Source: an uncultured Aquimarina sp. (GTDB taxonomy: Bacteria; Bacteroidota; Bacteroidia; Flavobacteriales; Flavobacteriaceae). From it: a stretch of DNA of 64,000 nucleotides. A program made the translations under genes and the position numbers. The stretch spans positions 124,001-188,000 of the forward strand of contig NZ_CANLOZ010000005.1 in NCBI RefSeq assembly GCF_947492965.1. Reading direction: 5' to 3'. This document shows positions 1-7,527 of the stretch, one piece after another (position 1 is the first letter of the stretch; each line of letters starts with the position of its first letter). The notes beneath the pieces are model-generated. The model was not told the origin of the DNA, searched no databases, and worked only from the letters and a program-made list of their open reading frames with translations.

Positions 1-66
1 AGCTCAACATTTACAGTAAATGATCCTGGAGAAGAAGCTATAAAGTCTTTCTTTACTAGACAATAA
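1..66 (+). CDS. C-terminal end of an unknown protein (5' cut off)
   Basis: The first 21 codons of the window are open in frame 1 and end with TAA at 64-66; the last residues read GEEAIKSFFTRQ. A strong hairpin terminator follows 40 bp later, which supports this being the true end of a plus-strand gene. The fragment is too short to assign a family. Confidence 0.55.
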   Translation, partial: SSTFTVNDPGEEAIKSFFTRQ

Positions 67-108
67 AAAAGAAATAGCACTATTTAAAAGTGTATCTTAG
101 TTTATATA

Positions 109-147
109 AAAAGGGTAGTAAGAAAACTTACTACCCTTTTTCGTTTT
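109..147 (+). terminator. Bidirectional intrinsic terminator
   Basis: A perfect 14-bp stem (109-122 pairs with 127-140) has an AAAA loop and is followed by a T-rich tract on the plus strand. An A-rich tract precedes it, so it can also act on the minus strand. It sits between the convergent gene ends at 66 and 164 and probably serves both. Confidence 0.85.
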
Positions 148-163
148 ATAACTTACTAAGGTT

Positions 164-1342
164 TTACTCATAACTCTTTCGCCAAGTTTTTGTTTCTTCA
201 AAAACATGCTCCAAGATTTTTTGATCTGTCTCGGTAAAATCTATTTTGCGTCTTGCCATTACTACTTTTGCCACTTCAAAAGCTTTTTTGGTTAAGTAGG
301 TAGAAAAGCCGTTACTTCCTCCCCAACTATAACTAGGCACAAAATTACGTGGAAAACCACTCCCAAAAATATTAGCATTTACTCCTACTACAGTTCCGGT
401 ATTAAACATGGTATTGATTCCACATTTAGAATGATCTCCCATCATTAATCCACAAAATTGCAATCCAGTTTTTGCAAATCCTTCGGTTTCATAACTCCAC
501 AATCGTACTGGAGCATAATTATTTTTAAGATTAGATGTATTCGTATCAGCTCCTAAATTACACCATTCTCCAAGTACTGTATTTCCAATAAATCCATCAT
601 GCCCTTTATTAGAATATCCAAATATGACAGAATTACTTACCTCTCCTCCTATTTTAGAAAACGGCCCTACTGTGGTACCTCCATATATCTTAGCTCCCAT
701 TTTTATGGTTCCATGATCACATAAGGCAAAAGGTCCTCTTATTAAGCTACCTTCCATAATCTCTGCATCCTTACCAATATAAATAGGACCATTAGAAGCA
801 TTTAAAGTAACAAATGCTAGCTTTGCTCCTTCTTCGATAAATATGTTCTCTGGTGCAATTACCTGAACACTATCTGGAATCGGCTCACTGGTTCTATCCT
901 CTGTAAGTAAGGCAAAATCTTCTTTGATTGCCTCTTCATTCTTAGAAAAAATATCCCATGTATTTTTTACCGTTAATACCTCATAACTATATTGAATCAC
1001 GTCATAGGTGTCAAAATCCACCTCCTGATCTTCTTTGGTATAAAAAGCTAGAGGTTCATCTTCATAAAAGATAGCTTGCTCTGACTGTAAGTTCTGAATC
1101 ATTACTACCAAATTTTTTGTTGGTAGAAACGAAGCATTGATCATTACATTTTCTTCGACTTCTACCATTGGATATTTTTCACTTAGATAATCCTCAGTAA
1201 CAGTAGAAGTAGTATATCCTAGATATTTTTCCCATTTTTCGCGAATGGTTAAAACTCCGATTCTAATATCTGCCACAGGACGCGTATAAGTAAAAGGCAA
1301 TAATGCATTTCTGGAAGCCCCATCAAAAAGAATATAGTTCAT
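164..1342 (-). CDS. GlmU-like putative sugar nucleotidyltransferase / left-handed beta-helix protein
   Basis: This 392-residue protein begins MNYILFDGASRNALLPFTY, the start seen in the Bacteroidota GlmU family of putative sugar-nucleotidyltransferases. Residues 1-150 look like a degenerate nucleotidyltransferase domain: the classical LxxGxGTRM pyrophosphorylase loop is not visible. From about residue 165 to 345 there are repeated hexapeptide-type turns (IYIGKDAEI, GTIKMGAKIYGG and similar), predicting a left-handed beta helix as in acyltransferases. The C-terminus is basic. It may act in cell-wall sugar or sugar-nucleotide metabolism, but the substrate cannot be read from the sequence. The family assignment is firm; the catalytic role is inferred. 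Confidence 0.85.
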   Translation of the reverse strand: MNYILFDGASRNALLPFTYTRPVADIRIGVLTIREKWEKYLGYTTSTVTEDYLSEKYPMVEVEENVMINASFLPTKNLVVMIQNLQSEQAIFYEDEPLAFYTKEDQEVDFDTYDVIQYSYEVLTVKNTWDIFSKNEEAIKEDFALLTEDRTSEPIPDSVQVIAPENIFIEEGAKLAFVTLNASNGPIYIGKDAEIMEGSLIRGPFALCDHGTIKMGAKIYGGTTVGPFSKIGGEVSNSVIFGYSNKGHDGFIGNTVLGEWCNLGADTNTSNLKNNYAPVRLWSYETEGFAKTGLQFCGLMMGDHSKCGINTMFNTGTVVGVNANIFGSGFPRNFVPSYSWGGSNGFSTYLTKKAFEVAKVVMARRKIDFTETDQKILEHVFEETKTWRKSYE

Positions 1343-1490
1343 AGTTGTTTAGATGATATGTTTGTTCTAATTGGTTTTGTATTGATACTTGTTTTGTTCA
1401 TCTAATCTTCCTTCATAGGCGAACAAGTGTCGAAGATCAAAAAAACATTTTAATGAGTCCATAATCCGATATATTTTATCAATAACTTCG

Positions 1491-1554
1491 TGTCATCCTG
1501 AGTTTGTCGAAGGAAATATAACCTACAATTTGCTCCGACAGGCTCAGTGTGACA
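1491..1554. repeat. Dispersed inverted repeat with CTGAG(C/T)(C/T)TGTCG core
   Basis: The left arm 1491-1512 and the right arm 1533-1554 are 22-base inverted copies with about five mismatches; each contains the core ctgag-yy-tgtcg. The same arms recur at 3991-4012 and 4039-4060. This resembles the REP-like 'ctgagcttgtcgaag' elements scattered through many flavobacterial intergenic regions. Confidence 0.7.
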
Positions 1555-1626
1555 TTTATTGTTTCAAAATATCTTCCGCCACCCACTTTCATAATTCGGA
1601 ATCAAAAATACGGTAACGTATAAAAA

Positions 1627-1656
1627 CAAAAAAGCCTTTCTTTATCGAAAGGCTTT
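1627..1656 (-). terminator. Intrinsic terminator of the L31 gene
   Basis: A 10-bp perfect stem (1631-1640 with 1647-1656, loop tttatc) is followed on the minus strand by a T-rich run. It lies 22 bp past the L31 stop codon. Confidence 0.85.
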
Positions 1657-1677
1657 CTGTTTGTTGTATTTACTAAA

Positions 1678-1929
1678 TTACTTTTTGAATTTAGCATATT
1701 TGTTTTTGAACTTGTCAATACGTCCTGCAGTATCGATAAGTTTAGACTTACCTGTATAAAAAGGATGAGAAGTTCTTGAAATTTCTAATTTCACTAACGG
1801 ATACTCAACACCATCTACTTCAAGTGTTTCTTTAGTATTCGCAGTAGATTTAGTAATAAAAACCTCATCATTGGACATGTCCTTGAAGGCAACTAGTCTA
1901 TAATTTTCTGGGTGAATATCTTTTCTCAT
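1678..1929 (-). CDS. rpmE2: Type B 50S ribosomal protein L31
   Basis: The 83-residue basic protein begins [17 protein letters not shown] and carries the HPFYTGK signature of bacterial L31. It lacks the CxxC zinc motifs of type A L31, so it is the zinc-independent type B form, which is the usual form in Bacteroidota. It is a component of the large ribosomal subunit at the central protuberance and subunit interface. It is monocistronic, with a good promoter 27 bp upstream of the ATG and a strong terminator downstream. Confidence 0.97.
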   Translation of the reverse strand: MRKDIHPENYRLVAFKDMSNDEVFITKSTANTKETLEVDGVEYPLVKLEISRTSHPFYTGKSKLIDTAGRIDKFKNKYAKFKK

Positions 1930-1955
1930 GGTTATATCTTATCATTTTCGAGGTG

Positions 1956-1986
1956 CAAATGTAAGTATTTTTTATAAAATAGCAAG
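1956..1986 (-). promoter_or_regulatory. Promoter of the L31 gene (CTTG-N19-TAcaTTTG)
   Basis: On the minus strand the -7 box TACATTTG (1956-1963) lies 19 bp downstream of CTTG (1983-1986). This fits the Bacteroidota sigma-ABfr consensus TTTG-N19-TAnnTTTG. Confidence 0.75.
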
Positions 1987-2030
1987 ATGAAATAAAATTA
2001 ATTAAGCAAAAAATCTATCACTTAATGAAA

Positions 2031-2507
2031 TCAGCCATCAACTTGCTCACTCTTAACTTCACAAACCAACTCTGCAAGCCATATAAACATATCTCCTAAA
2101 GCACTTGTCACTGCACAACCATCTCCATCATTCTTAACTTCTAATGCATTTCTTTTTGAAATAGAATAGTATTCAAACACTATAGTGCGAAGTTCCTCTC
2201 GAGATAATTCCAAATCAACAACATATTTATATAAAATAACAAATTCTGGACTTTGCTGACTTAACAACTCTTGTTCTAATCTTTCCCGTTCTTCGGCTGT
2301 TAATTCTTCAGAATTTTTAACATCTATTTGATTAATAATTTTTGTATACTCTGGAGAACCCACAACATCCTTAGAAAATTTTTTGAAAAGTTCTACAACC
2401 TTAGTTTTATTTTCTTCGATTTCAAGTTCATTTTGGTGTTCATCTACAGAACAAGCTGTAAATAATACAAGCATGCAGCTTGTTAGATAAAGTAATTTTG
2501 TTTTCAT
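2031..2507 (-). CDS. Hypothetical lipoprotein
   Basis: The 158-residue product starts with a signal peptide ending in a lipobox (LFTAC, Cys 19), so it should be a lipid-anchored envelope protein. The mature part is acidic and helical (ENKTKVVELFKKF, EELTAEERERLEQELL) with two Cys near the C-terminus (DGCAV, LVCEV). No family is recognised. It is monocistronic, and the next gene is divergent. Confidence 0.75.
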   Translation of the reverse strand: MKTKLLYLTSCMLVLFTACSVDEHQNELEIEENKTKVVELFKKFSKDVVGSPEYTKIINQIDVKNSEELTAEERERLEQELLSQQSPEFVILYKYVVDLELSREELRTIVFEYYSISKRNALEVKNDGDGCAVTSALGDMFIWLAELVCEVKSEQVDG

Positions 2508-2678
2508 ATTACAATATTTTGGGAGTTAAAGAGCGAAAAAAACGGCTAAAGTGCATCTTACCTTTTATTATGTTTGACTTGTAAAAAACAATAAAAATGA
2601 TGGTTTACCCGTAGTTTTACAACGTAAATATAGTCTTTTTTTATTAATTATTAAGCTAAAAAGTAGAAAATAACTGTC

Positions 2679-2704
2679 TTGTTACTAACATTTTACTATA
2701 TTTG
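2679..2704 (+). promoter_or_regulatory. Promoter of the first DUF4199 gene
   Basis: TATATTTG at 2697-2704 matches the -7 box TAnnTTTG, with a TTG at 2679-2681 upstream (15 bp spacing, slightly short). The box overlaps a TTG that could be misread as the start codon of the following gene. Confidence 0.65.
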
Positions 2705-2740
2705 AAGGGAGAAAACAGTACAATAACCCAAAATAACGTA

Positions 2741-3271
2741 ATGAAAAGTAAGAGTATTCCTATAAAAAAATATATCCTAAAATATGGCTTAATTTATGGT
2801 TTACTAACTATACTTTTTGGTTTGTACACATACTTAACAGGAGATTATGCAAAACAAAATTTATTTCATGCATCAGTTTTATCTTTGATTACTATCTCTA
2901 GCATTATAACAGCAATAATTAGTTTTAAAAAATCTAATGATAACTTTATCAATTTGAAGGAAGCACTCAAAATTGGAATTGGTGTTGCTATTTTAGGGGG
3001 ATTAATAGCTGTTTTATGGAAACTCATATTAATCAAAGTAATTGATCCTGGTATTATAACAGAATTAGGAGACAAACAAATCAAAATTATTGCTGAAAAT
3101 GCAACTGATTTCACTCAAGAAAATATTGATAGAAAAATAGCTATTACGAAAAAATACACTTCACCTCTTATTCAAATTGTTGCTGCTATAGGAGTAAATT
3201 TATTTATGGGTTTTTTATTCTCATTAATTGGAGGTTTGATCGTTCAAAAGAAAAGAGATCCTTTTAAATAA
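2741..3271 (+). CDS. DUF4199 membrane protein (copy 1)
   Basis: I place the start at ATG 2741 (MKSKSIPIKKYILKYG, 176 aa). The in-frame TTG at 2702 lies inside the -7 promoter box and cannot be translated. Four hydrophobic segments are visible: two in the N-terminal half, one around the GVAILGGLIAVLWKLIL stretch and one at the C-terminus. Between the last two lies the family's VIDPG motif and a charged helical region. DUF4199 proteins are Bacteroidota inner-membrane proteins of unknown function. Two further paralogs follow. Confidence 0.85.
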   Translation: MKSKSIPIKKYILKYGLIYGLLTILFGLYTYLTGDYAKQNLFHASVLSLITISSIITAIISFKKSNDNFINLKEALKIGIGVAILGGLIAVLWKLILIKVIDPGIITELGDKQIKIIAENATDFTQENIDRKIAITKKYTSPLIQIVAAIGVNLFMGFLFSLIGGLIVQKKRDPFK

Positions 3272-3334
3272 TCGCAGACTAGACGCTTGTTTTTATCTAA
3301 TCATAACTTTACTATTTCCATCCTCTCAGATCTT

Positions 3335-3368
3335 TTTTGATCAAAAATGTAACAAATTACTACATTTG
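3335..3368 (+). promoter_or_regulatory. Promoter of the second DUF4199 gene
   Basis: The -7 box TACATTTG lies at 3361-3368. A TTTTTTG run ending at 3339 could be the -33 element, with 21 bp spacing. Confidence 0.6.
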
Positions 3369-3411
3369 TGTACTTATGTGTTATATCTAAATAACCAAAA
3401 ATTTTATACAT

Positions 3412-3939
3412 ATGGAAAAATCTGTTAAATCTAATGCAATATCTCTTGGTGCAATATTAGGCGTAGTCTTAGCACTTATTACCGTTATTGCTTATACTGC
3501 TTACCAAGGTATGTACACCAATTGGATGGCAGGAATTGGTATTGCTATCTTAATTATTGTCTTTGGTATTGTATCTGCCGTAAAAAGTAGAAAATTACTA
3601 GGTGGCTACATAAGTTTTAAAGATGCTTTTACCTCTTACCTCATTACGGTAGCTATTGGTACACTAATCAGTATGGTAGTTAATATCTTAATTTATGTGG
3701 TAATAGATCCAGATGCTGCCACAGCAATTAACGAACAAATCATAGAATCTTCAGTTGGTTTTATGGAAAAATTTGGAGCTCCAGAAGCTGAAATAGAAAA
3801 AGCAGTGGCTAAGATGGAAGAAGAAAACCAGTTTGGTTTAGTAACTCAAATAAAAGGTTGGTTCTGGGGAATCCTAATCTATATCATCGTAGGATTATTA
3901 GCTTGTCTTGCAGTTAAAAAGAAAGAACCTCTTTACTAA
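3412..3939 (+). CDS. DUF4199 membrane protein (copy 2)
   Basis: This 175-residue protein has about four membrane segments, with a VIDPDAATAINEQ motif between the third and fourth, followed by a charged amphipathic stretch. The layout matches the genes before and after it, so they are paralogs. The family has no established function. It has its own promoter (TACATTTG) and is separated from copy 3 by a palindromic element that may terminate its transcript. Confidence 0.88.
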   Translation: MEKSVKSNAISLGAILGVVLALITVIAYTAYQGMYTNWMAGIGIAILIIVFGIVSAVKSRKLLGGYISFKDAFTSYLITVAIGTLISMVVNILIYVVIDPDAATAINEQIIESSVGFMEKFGAPEAEIEKAVAKMEEENQFGLVTQIKGWFWGILIYIIVGLLACLAVKKKEPLY

Positions 3940-3958
3940 AAAATAATATTCTTTATAA

Positions 3959-4086
3959 AGACTGTCTAAAAAGTATTAAAAAGCTTGTATTGTCAGTCTG
4001 AGCCTGTCGAAGACAAATTAAAAGTCTAGATATTAAAACTTCGACAAGCTCAGTTCGACACCGAAAAGCAACTTTTTAGATAGTCT
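3959..4086. repeat. 128-bp MITE-like nested palindromic element
   Basis: The ends are 16-bp inverted repeats with one mismatch (3959-3974 agactgtctaaaaagt and 4071-4086). Inside is a second inverted pair (3991-4012 and 4039-4060) with the ctgagcctgtcgaag-type core also found at 1491-1554. The element encodes no protein. It could be a small non-autonomous mobile repeat that now also serves as a terminator for the gene ending at 3939, since T7 follows the right arm. Confidence 0.65.
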
Positions 4087-4118
4087 TTTTTTATGCAATG
4101 TTCTTAAGATGGAATACC

Positions 4119-4126
4119 TATATTTG
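4119..4126 (+). promoter_or_regulatory. -7 box of the DUF4199/glycosyltransferase operon
   Basis: TATATTTG matches TAnnTTTG and lies 27 bp before the ATG of the third DUF4199 gene. No convincing -33 element is seen; upstream lies the palindromic element. Confidence 0.5.
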
Positions 4127-4152
4127 TCAACCAAATCATTTTAATACGATTT

Positions 4153-4662
4153 ATGGAGGTTTCTCAGAAAAATTTTCTCTCATATATTTTTGGTGTAGCT
4201 ATTATATCAGGAATTGCCAGAGTTGCTTTAGATTATCTATTCAGAATACTAGAACTCTCTCCTATTGCCTACTATCTTACTTTTATACTAGCGTTTATAT
4301 TAGAGATATATATTATTGTTTTTGTGATCAAAAAGTACAAAAAGCTCAAAAATCCATTAACGATTGTTGACGCATTAAAAACAGGTATTATCATAATGGG
4401 AGTGATTGGACTATTGTATTGTACAATGGCATATATATATGATATGTATATAGATCCGGATTTTCAGACAAATATGACATTGCGATTTACCGAGCAATTT
4501 AGTCCCGATCAATTAGAGCAAACAAAACAGAATCTGGCCAATCAAGATCCTAGTAAATCTTATTTTGGAGTAATTATGTATACCATCTGGTTTGTATTTT
4601 TAGGAACAGTGATTTCTTTAATTGCTGGATCAGTTTACAAAACAAAAGAAGCATCAAAGTAA
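4153..4662 (+). CDS. DUF4199 membrane protein (copy 3)
   Basis: This 169-residue protein again has four hydrophobic segments, with the YIDPDFQTNM motif between the third and fourth. The stop codon at 4660-4662 directly abuts the ATG of the glycosyltransferase, so the two are co-transcribed and probably translationally coupled. That pairing suggests the DUF4199 protein works with, or near, the membrane glycosyltransferase, which is an inference. A competing frame at 4098-4370 is an overlapping shadow. Confidence 0.88.
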   Translation: MEVSQKNFLSYIFGVAIISGIARVALDYLFRILELSPIAYYLTFILAFILEIYIIVFVIKKYKKLKNPLTIVDALKTGIIIMGVIGLLYCTMAYIYDMYIDPDFQTNMTLRFTEQFSPDQLEQTKQNLANQDPSKSYFGVIMYTIWFVFLGTVISLIAGSVYKTKEASK

Positions 4663-5610
4663 ATGGATATTTCTGTAGTAATACCTTTATTAAACGAACA
4701 AGAATCTCTTACAGAACTATATCAGTGGATTGTAAAAGTGATGCGCACACATTCCTATTCCTACGAGATTTTATTTATCGATGATGGTAGTACCGATGGT
4801 TCCTGGAATACGATACAAACCTTATCACAGGAAGATCCCAATGTAAAAGGAATACAATTTTTACGAAATTACGGAAAATCTCAGGCGCTTCATGCAGGTT
4901 TTGAAGCCGCGAATGGAGAAGTAGTCATCACCATGGATGCAGATTTACAAGACAATCCTGAGGAAATCCCAGAACTATATGATTTAATTAGCAAAGACGG
5001 ATACGATCTAATCTCTGGTTGGAAAAAGAAACGTTACGATTCTGTCATTGCTAAAAATCTGCCTTCTAAACTTTTTAATGCTGCTGCCAGAAAAACATCA
5101 GGATTAAAACTACACGATTTTAACTGTGGACTAAAAGCCTACAAAAAAGATGTTGTAAAACATGTTGATGTTCATGGCGAAATGCATCGTTATATTCCTG
5201 TATTAGCAAAGAATGCTGGTTTTAATAAAATTGGTGAAAAAGTAGTCCTACACCAAGCCAGAAAATATGGTAAAACGAAATTCGGGATGAATCGTTTTGT
5301 CAATGGATTCTTAGATCTCATAACGATCTGGTTTATGTCGCGCTTTGGCAAAAGACCGATGCATTTCTTTGGACTCATAGGAACCATATTATTCATCATT
5401 GGTTTCTGTTTTTCATTATACTTAGGGATCGACAAATTATTTATTGCAAAAAAAGGAAGACTTATTGCGCAACGACCAGAATTTTATATCGCCCTAACAG
5501 CTATGATTCTTGGAACTCAGTTTTTCTTAGCTGGTTTTCTGGGAGAGATAATGCTTACCAGCAAAAGAACCAAAGAACGATATCATATTTCCGAAAAAAT
5601 TCACCTTTAG
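4663..5610 (+). CDS. Membrane-anchored GT2 family glycosyltransferase
   Basis: This 315-residue protein has a GT-A fold domain at residues 1-220 with the motifs DDGSTDG and DADLQDNPEEIP (nucleotide-sugar and metal binding). Two C-terminal transmembrane helices lie at about 230-255 and 270-295. This is the arrangement of polyprenyl-phosphate glycosyltransferases (dolichol-phosphate mannose synthase/ArnC/GtrB type), which load a sugar onto a lipid carrier on the cytoplasmic face of the inner membrane. The donor sugar and acceptor are not predictable. It follows copy 3 of DUF4199 without any gap. Confidence 0.9.
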   Translation: MDISVVIPLLNEQESLTELYQWIVKVMRTHSYSYEILFIDDGSTDGSWNTIQTLSQEDPNVKGIQFLRNYGKSQALHAGFEAANGEVVITMDADLQDNPEEIPELYDLISKDGYDLISGWKKKRYDSVIAKNLPSKLFNAAARKTSGLKLHDFNCGLKAYKKDVVKHVDVHGEMHRYIPVLAKNAGFNKIGEKVVLHQARKYGKTKFGMNRFVNGFLDLITIWFMSRFGKRPMHFFGLIGTILFIIGFCFSLYLGIDKLFIAKKGRLIAQRPEFYIALTAMILGTQFFLAGFLGEIMLTSKRTKERYHISEKIHL

Positions 5611-5741
5611 AACCGTATGAAAATACTGGTATCATTAAAATTACAGGTGACAAATTGAGGATTTTTTAATATACTAATATATAACCAAAGTTTAACCAAA
5701 TACGACCTTTTCTAAGTACCCCACAAACGAAAATTAAATAG

Positions 5742-5749
5742 TATTTTTG
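5742..5749 (+). promoter_or_regulatory. -7 box of the phosphohexomutase gene
   Basis: TATTTTTG matches TAnnTTTG and sits 18 bp before the ATG chosen for the gene. Its final TTG is in frame and would give a false start. Confidence 0.55.
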
Positions 5750-5767
5750 TTACTAAAACCTAGAAAC

Positions 5768-7498
5768 ATGCAAATATCAGACACCTCACTACAAACCAGA
5801 ATTGAAGAGTGGTTATCACCAGTTTTTGACCAACAAACTCAAGAAGAAATCACCAACTTACAAAAGCAAGATGCAGAAGCATTAAAAGAAAGCTTTTATA
5901 AAGATCTGGAATTTGGAACCGGTGGTATGCGTGGTGTGATGGGTGTGGGAACCAATCGCATTAATAAATATACGTTAGGAAAAAGCACACAAGGATTAAG
6001 CAATTACCTAAAAAAAGTATTTGCTGGTGAAGAAATTAAAACAGTAATTGCTTATGATTGCCGTAATAATAGTGATACCCTTGCAGAAGTGGTTGCCAAT
6101 GTATTCTCTGCTAATGGCATTAAAGTATATCTTTTCTCTAGCTTACGACCTACTCCAGAACTTTCGTATGCCGTAAAGGAATTGGGATGTAATTGTGGCA
6201 TCGTATTAACAGCTAGCCACAATCCACCAGAGTATAATGGATATAAAGTATATTGGCAAGATGGAGGTCAGTTGGTACCACCACAAGATGGTGAAATCAT
6301 TGCAGAAATCAATTCTCTGAATTATGCAGATATTCAGTTTGACACAAATTCAGATCTTATTCAAAAGATCGATACAGAAATCGATATTCCTTTTATAGAA
6401 AACAGTGTGAAAAATGGAAGTTTTGCTGCTGATCAGGAGGCAAAAGACAATACCACGATTGTGTTTACTTCTTTGCATGGCACATCTATTACTGCTGTTC
6501 CGGATACCTTGAAAAAAGCTGGATATAAAAATGTACATATCGTAAAAGAACAAGAGGTGCCTGATGGAAATTTTCCGACAGTAAAATCTCCGAATCCCGA
6601 AGAACCAGAGGCATTAGCGATGGCCATGGAGTTAGCAAATAAAGTAGACGCAGACATTGTTATCGGTACAGATCCTGATTGTGATCGTTTAGGGATTGCT
6701 GTTAGAAATACTGCTGGAGAATTGCAATTGCTCAATGGAAATCAAACCATGATTGTAATGACTTGGTTTTTATTAAAGCATTATAAAGAAAAAGGATTGC
6801 TAAAAGGAAATGAATTTATAGCCTCTACTATTGTATCTACACCTATGATGAAAAATCTTGCTGAAGCCTACGATGTATCATATATGGAAGTACTTACAGG
6901 ATTTAAATGGATTGCAAAATTGATCAAAGATTTTCCTGAAAAGCATTTTATTGGTGGAGGAGAAGAGAGTTTTGGGTATATGGTTGGAGATTTTGTACGC
7001 GATAAAGACGCAGTTACCTCTACTCTATTAGCTTGTGAAATTGTAGCATACACAAAAGCAAATGGTAGTTCTTTCTATGAAGAATTGTTAAATCTATACG
7101 TGGAGCATGGTTTTTATAAAGAAAATCTGGTTTCACTGGTTAAAAAAGGAATTAAAGGAGCTGAAGAGATTAAGCAGACCATGATTGATCTTAGAAACAA
7201 TCCTCCTACTCATGTAAACAATGAGAAAATCGTTCTTATCGAAGATTACCAAACGAGCATTGCAACCAATGTATTGGATAGAACAGAAAAAGCAATCGAC
7301 ATTCCAAAATCCAATGTATTAATTTTTTATACAGAAGCTGGAAGTAAGATAGCTGCAAGACCAAGTGGTACCGAACCTAAGATTAAGTTCTATATGAGTG
7401 TACAAGAAACGCTTGACGATTTGTCAGCTTTTGATACTGTGGAACAAAAACTGAATACTAAAATCGCAACCATCAAAAAAGATTTACAAATAAATTAA
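5768..7498 (+). CDS. Phosphoglucomutase/phosphomannomutase family protein (alpha-D-phosphohexomutase)
   Basis: Starting at ATG 5768 (MQISDTSLQTRIEEW) the product has 576 residues. It carries all four hexomutase signatures: the phosphoserine loop TASHNPPEYNG, the metal loop DPDCDRLG, the sugar-binding GGGEESFGY and the phosphate-binding ARPSGTEPKIK. The length and the N-terminal FGTGGMRG motif fit the PGM2-like subgroup that interconverts glucose-1- and glucose-6-phosphate or pentose-phosphate isomers in the cytoplasm. The alternative TTG start at 5747 falls inside the -7 box. The ABC exporter gene follows 29 bp later, so the two may share a transcript. Confidence 0.93.
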   Translation: MQISDTSLQTRIEEWLSPVFDQQTQEEITNLQKQDAEALKESFYKDLEFGTGGMRGVMGVGTNRINKYTLGKSTQGLSNYLKKVFAGEEIKTVIAYDCRNNSDTLAEVVANVFSANGIKVYLFSSLRPTPELSYAVKELGCNCGIVLTASHNPPEYNGYKVYWQDGGQLVPPQDGEIIAEINSLNYADIQFDTNSDLIQKIDTEIDIPFIENSVKNGSFAADQEAKDNTTIVFTSLHGTSITAVPDTLKKAGYKNVHIVKEQEVPDGNFPTVKSPNPEEPEALAMAMELANKVDADIVIGTDPDCDRLGIAVRNTAGELQLLNGNQTMIVMTWFLLKHYKEKGLLKGNEFIASTIVSTPMMKNLAEAYDVSYMEVLTGFKWIAKLIKDFPEKHFIGGGEESFGYMVGDFVRDKDAVTSTLLACEIVAYTKANGSSFYEELLNLYVEHGFYKENLVSLVKKGIKGAEEIKQTMIDLRNNPPTHVNNEKIVLIEDYQTSIATNVLDRTEKAIDIPKSNVLIFYTEAGSKIAARPSGTEPKIKFYMSVQETLDDLSAFDTVEQKLNTKIATIKKDLQIN

Positions 7499-7527
7499 CG
7501 ACGGTTTTTACCGTCTCTAAACATTGA

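Larger units (their letters stand above)
1343..1677. other. Intergenic stretch with a dispersed palindrome and the L31 terminator
   Basis: No gene is visible in these 335 bases. They hold the inverted repeat at 1491-1554 and the terminator of the L31 gene at 1631-1656, each listed separately. The part nearest 1343 should also carry the promoter of the GlmU-like gene, but no clear consensus stands out. Confidence 0.6.

Noticed and set aside
4098..4370. A 90-residue plus-strand frame overlapping the third DUF4199 gene
   Set aside because: It has a low-complexity Cys/Tyr/Ser-rich sequence in another frame, while the overlapping frame has a clear family match and a promoter.
6433..6735. Antisense frame within the phosphohexomutase gene
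   Set aside because: Sequence is Ser/Ile-rich without motifs, as expected for a shadow frame.
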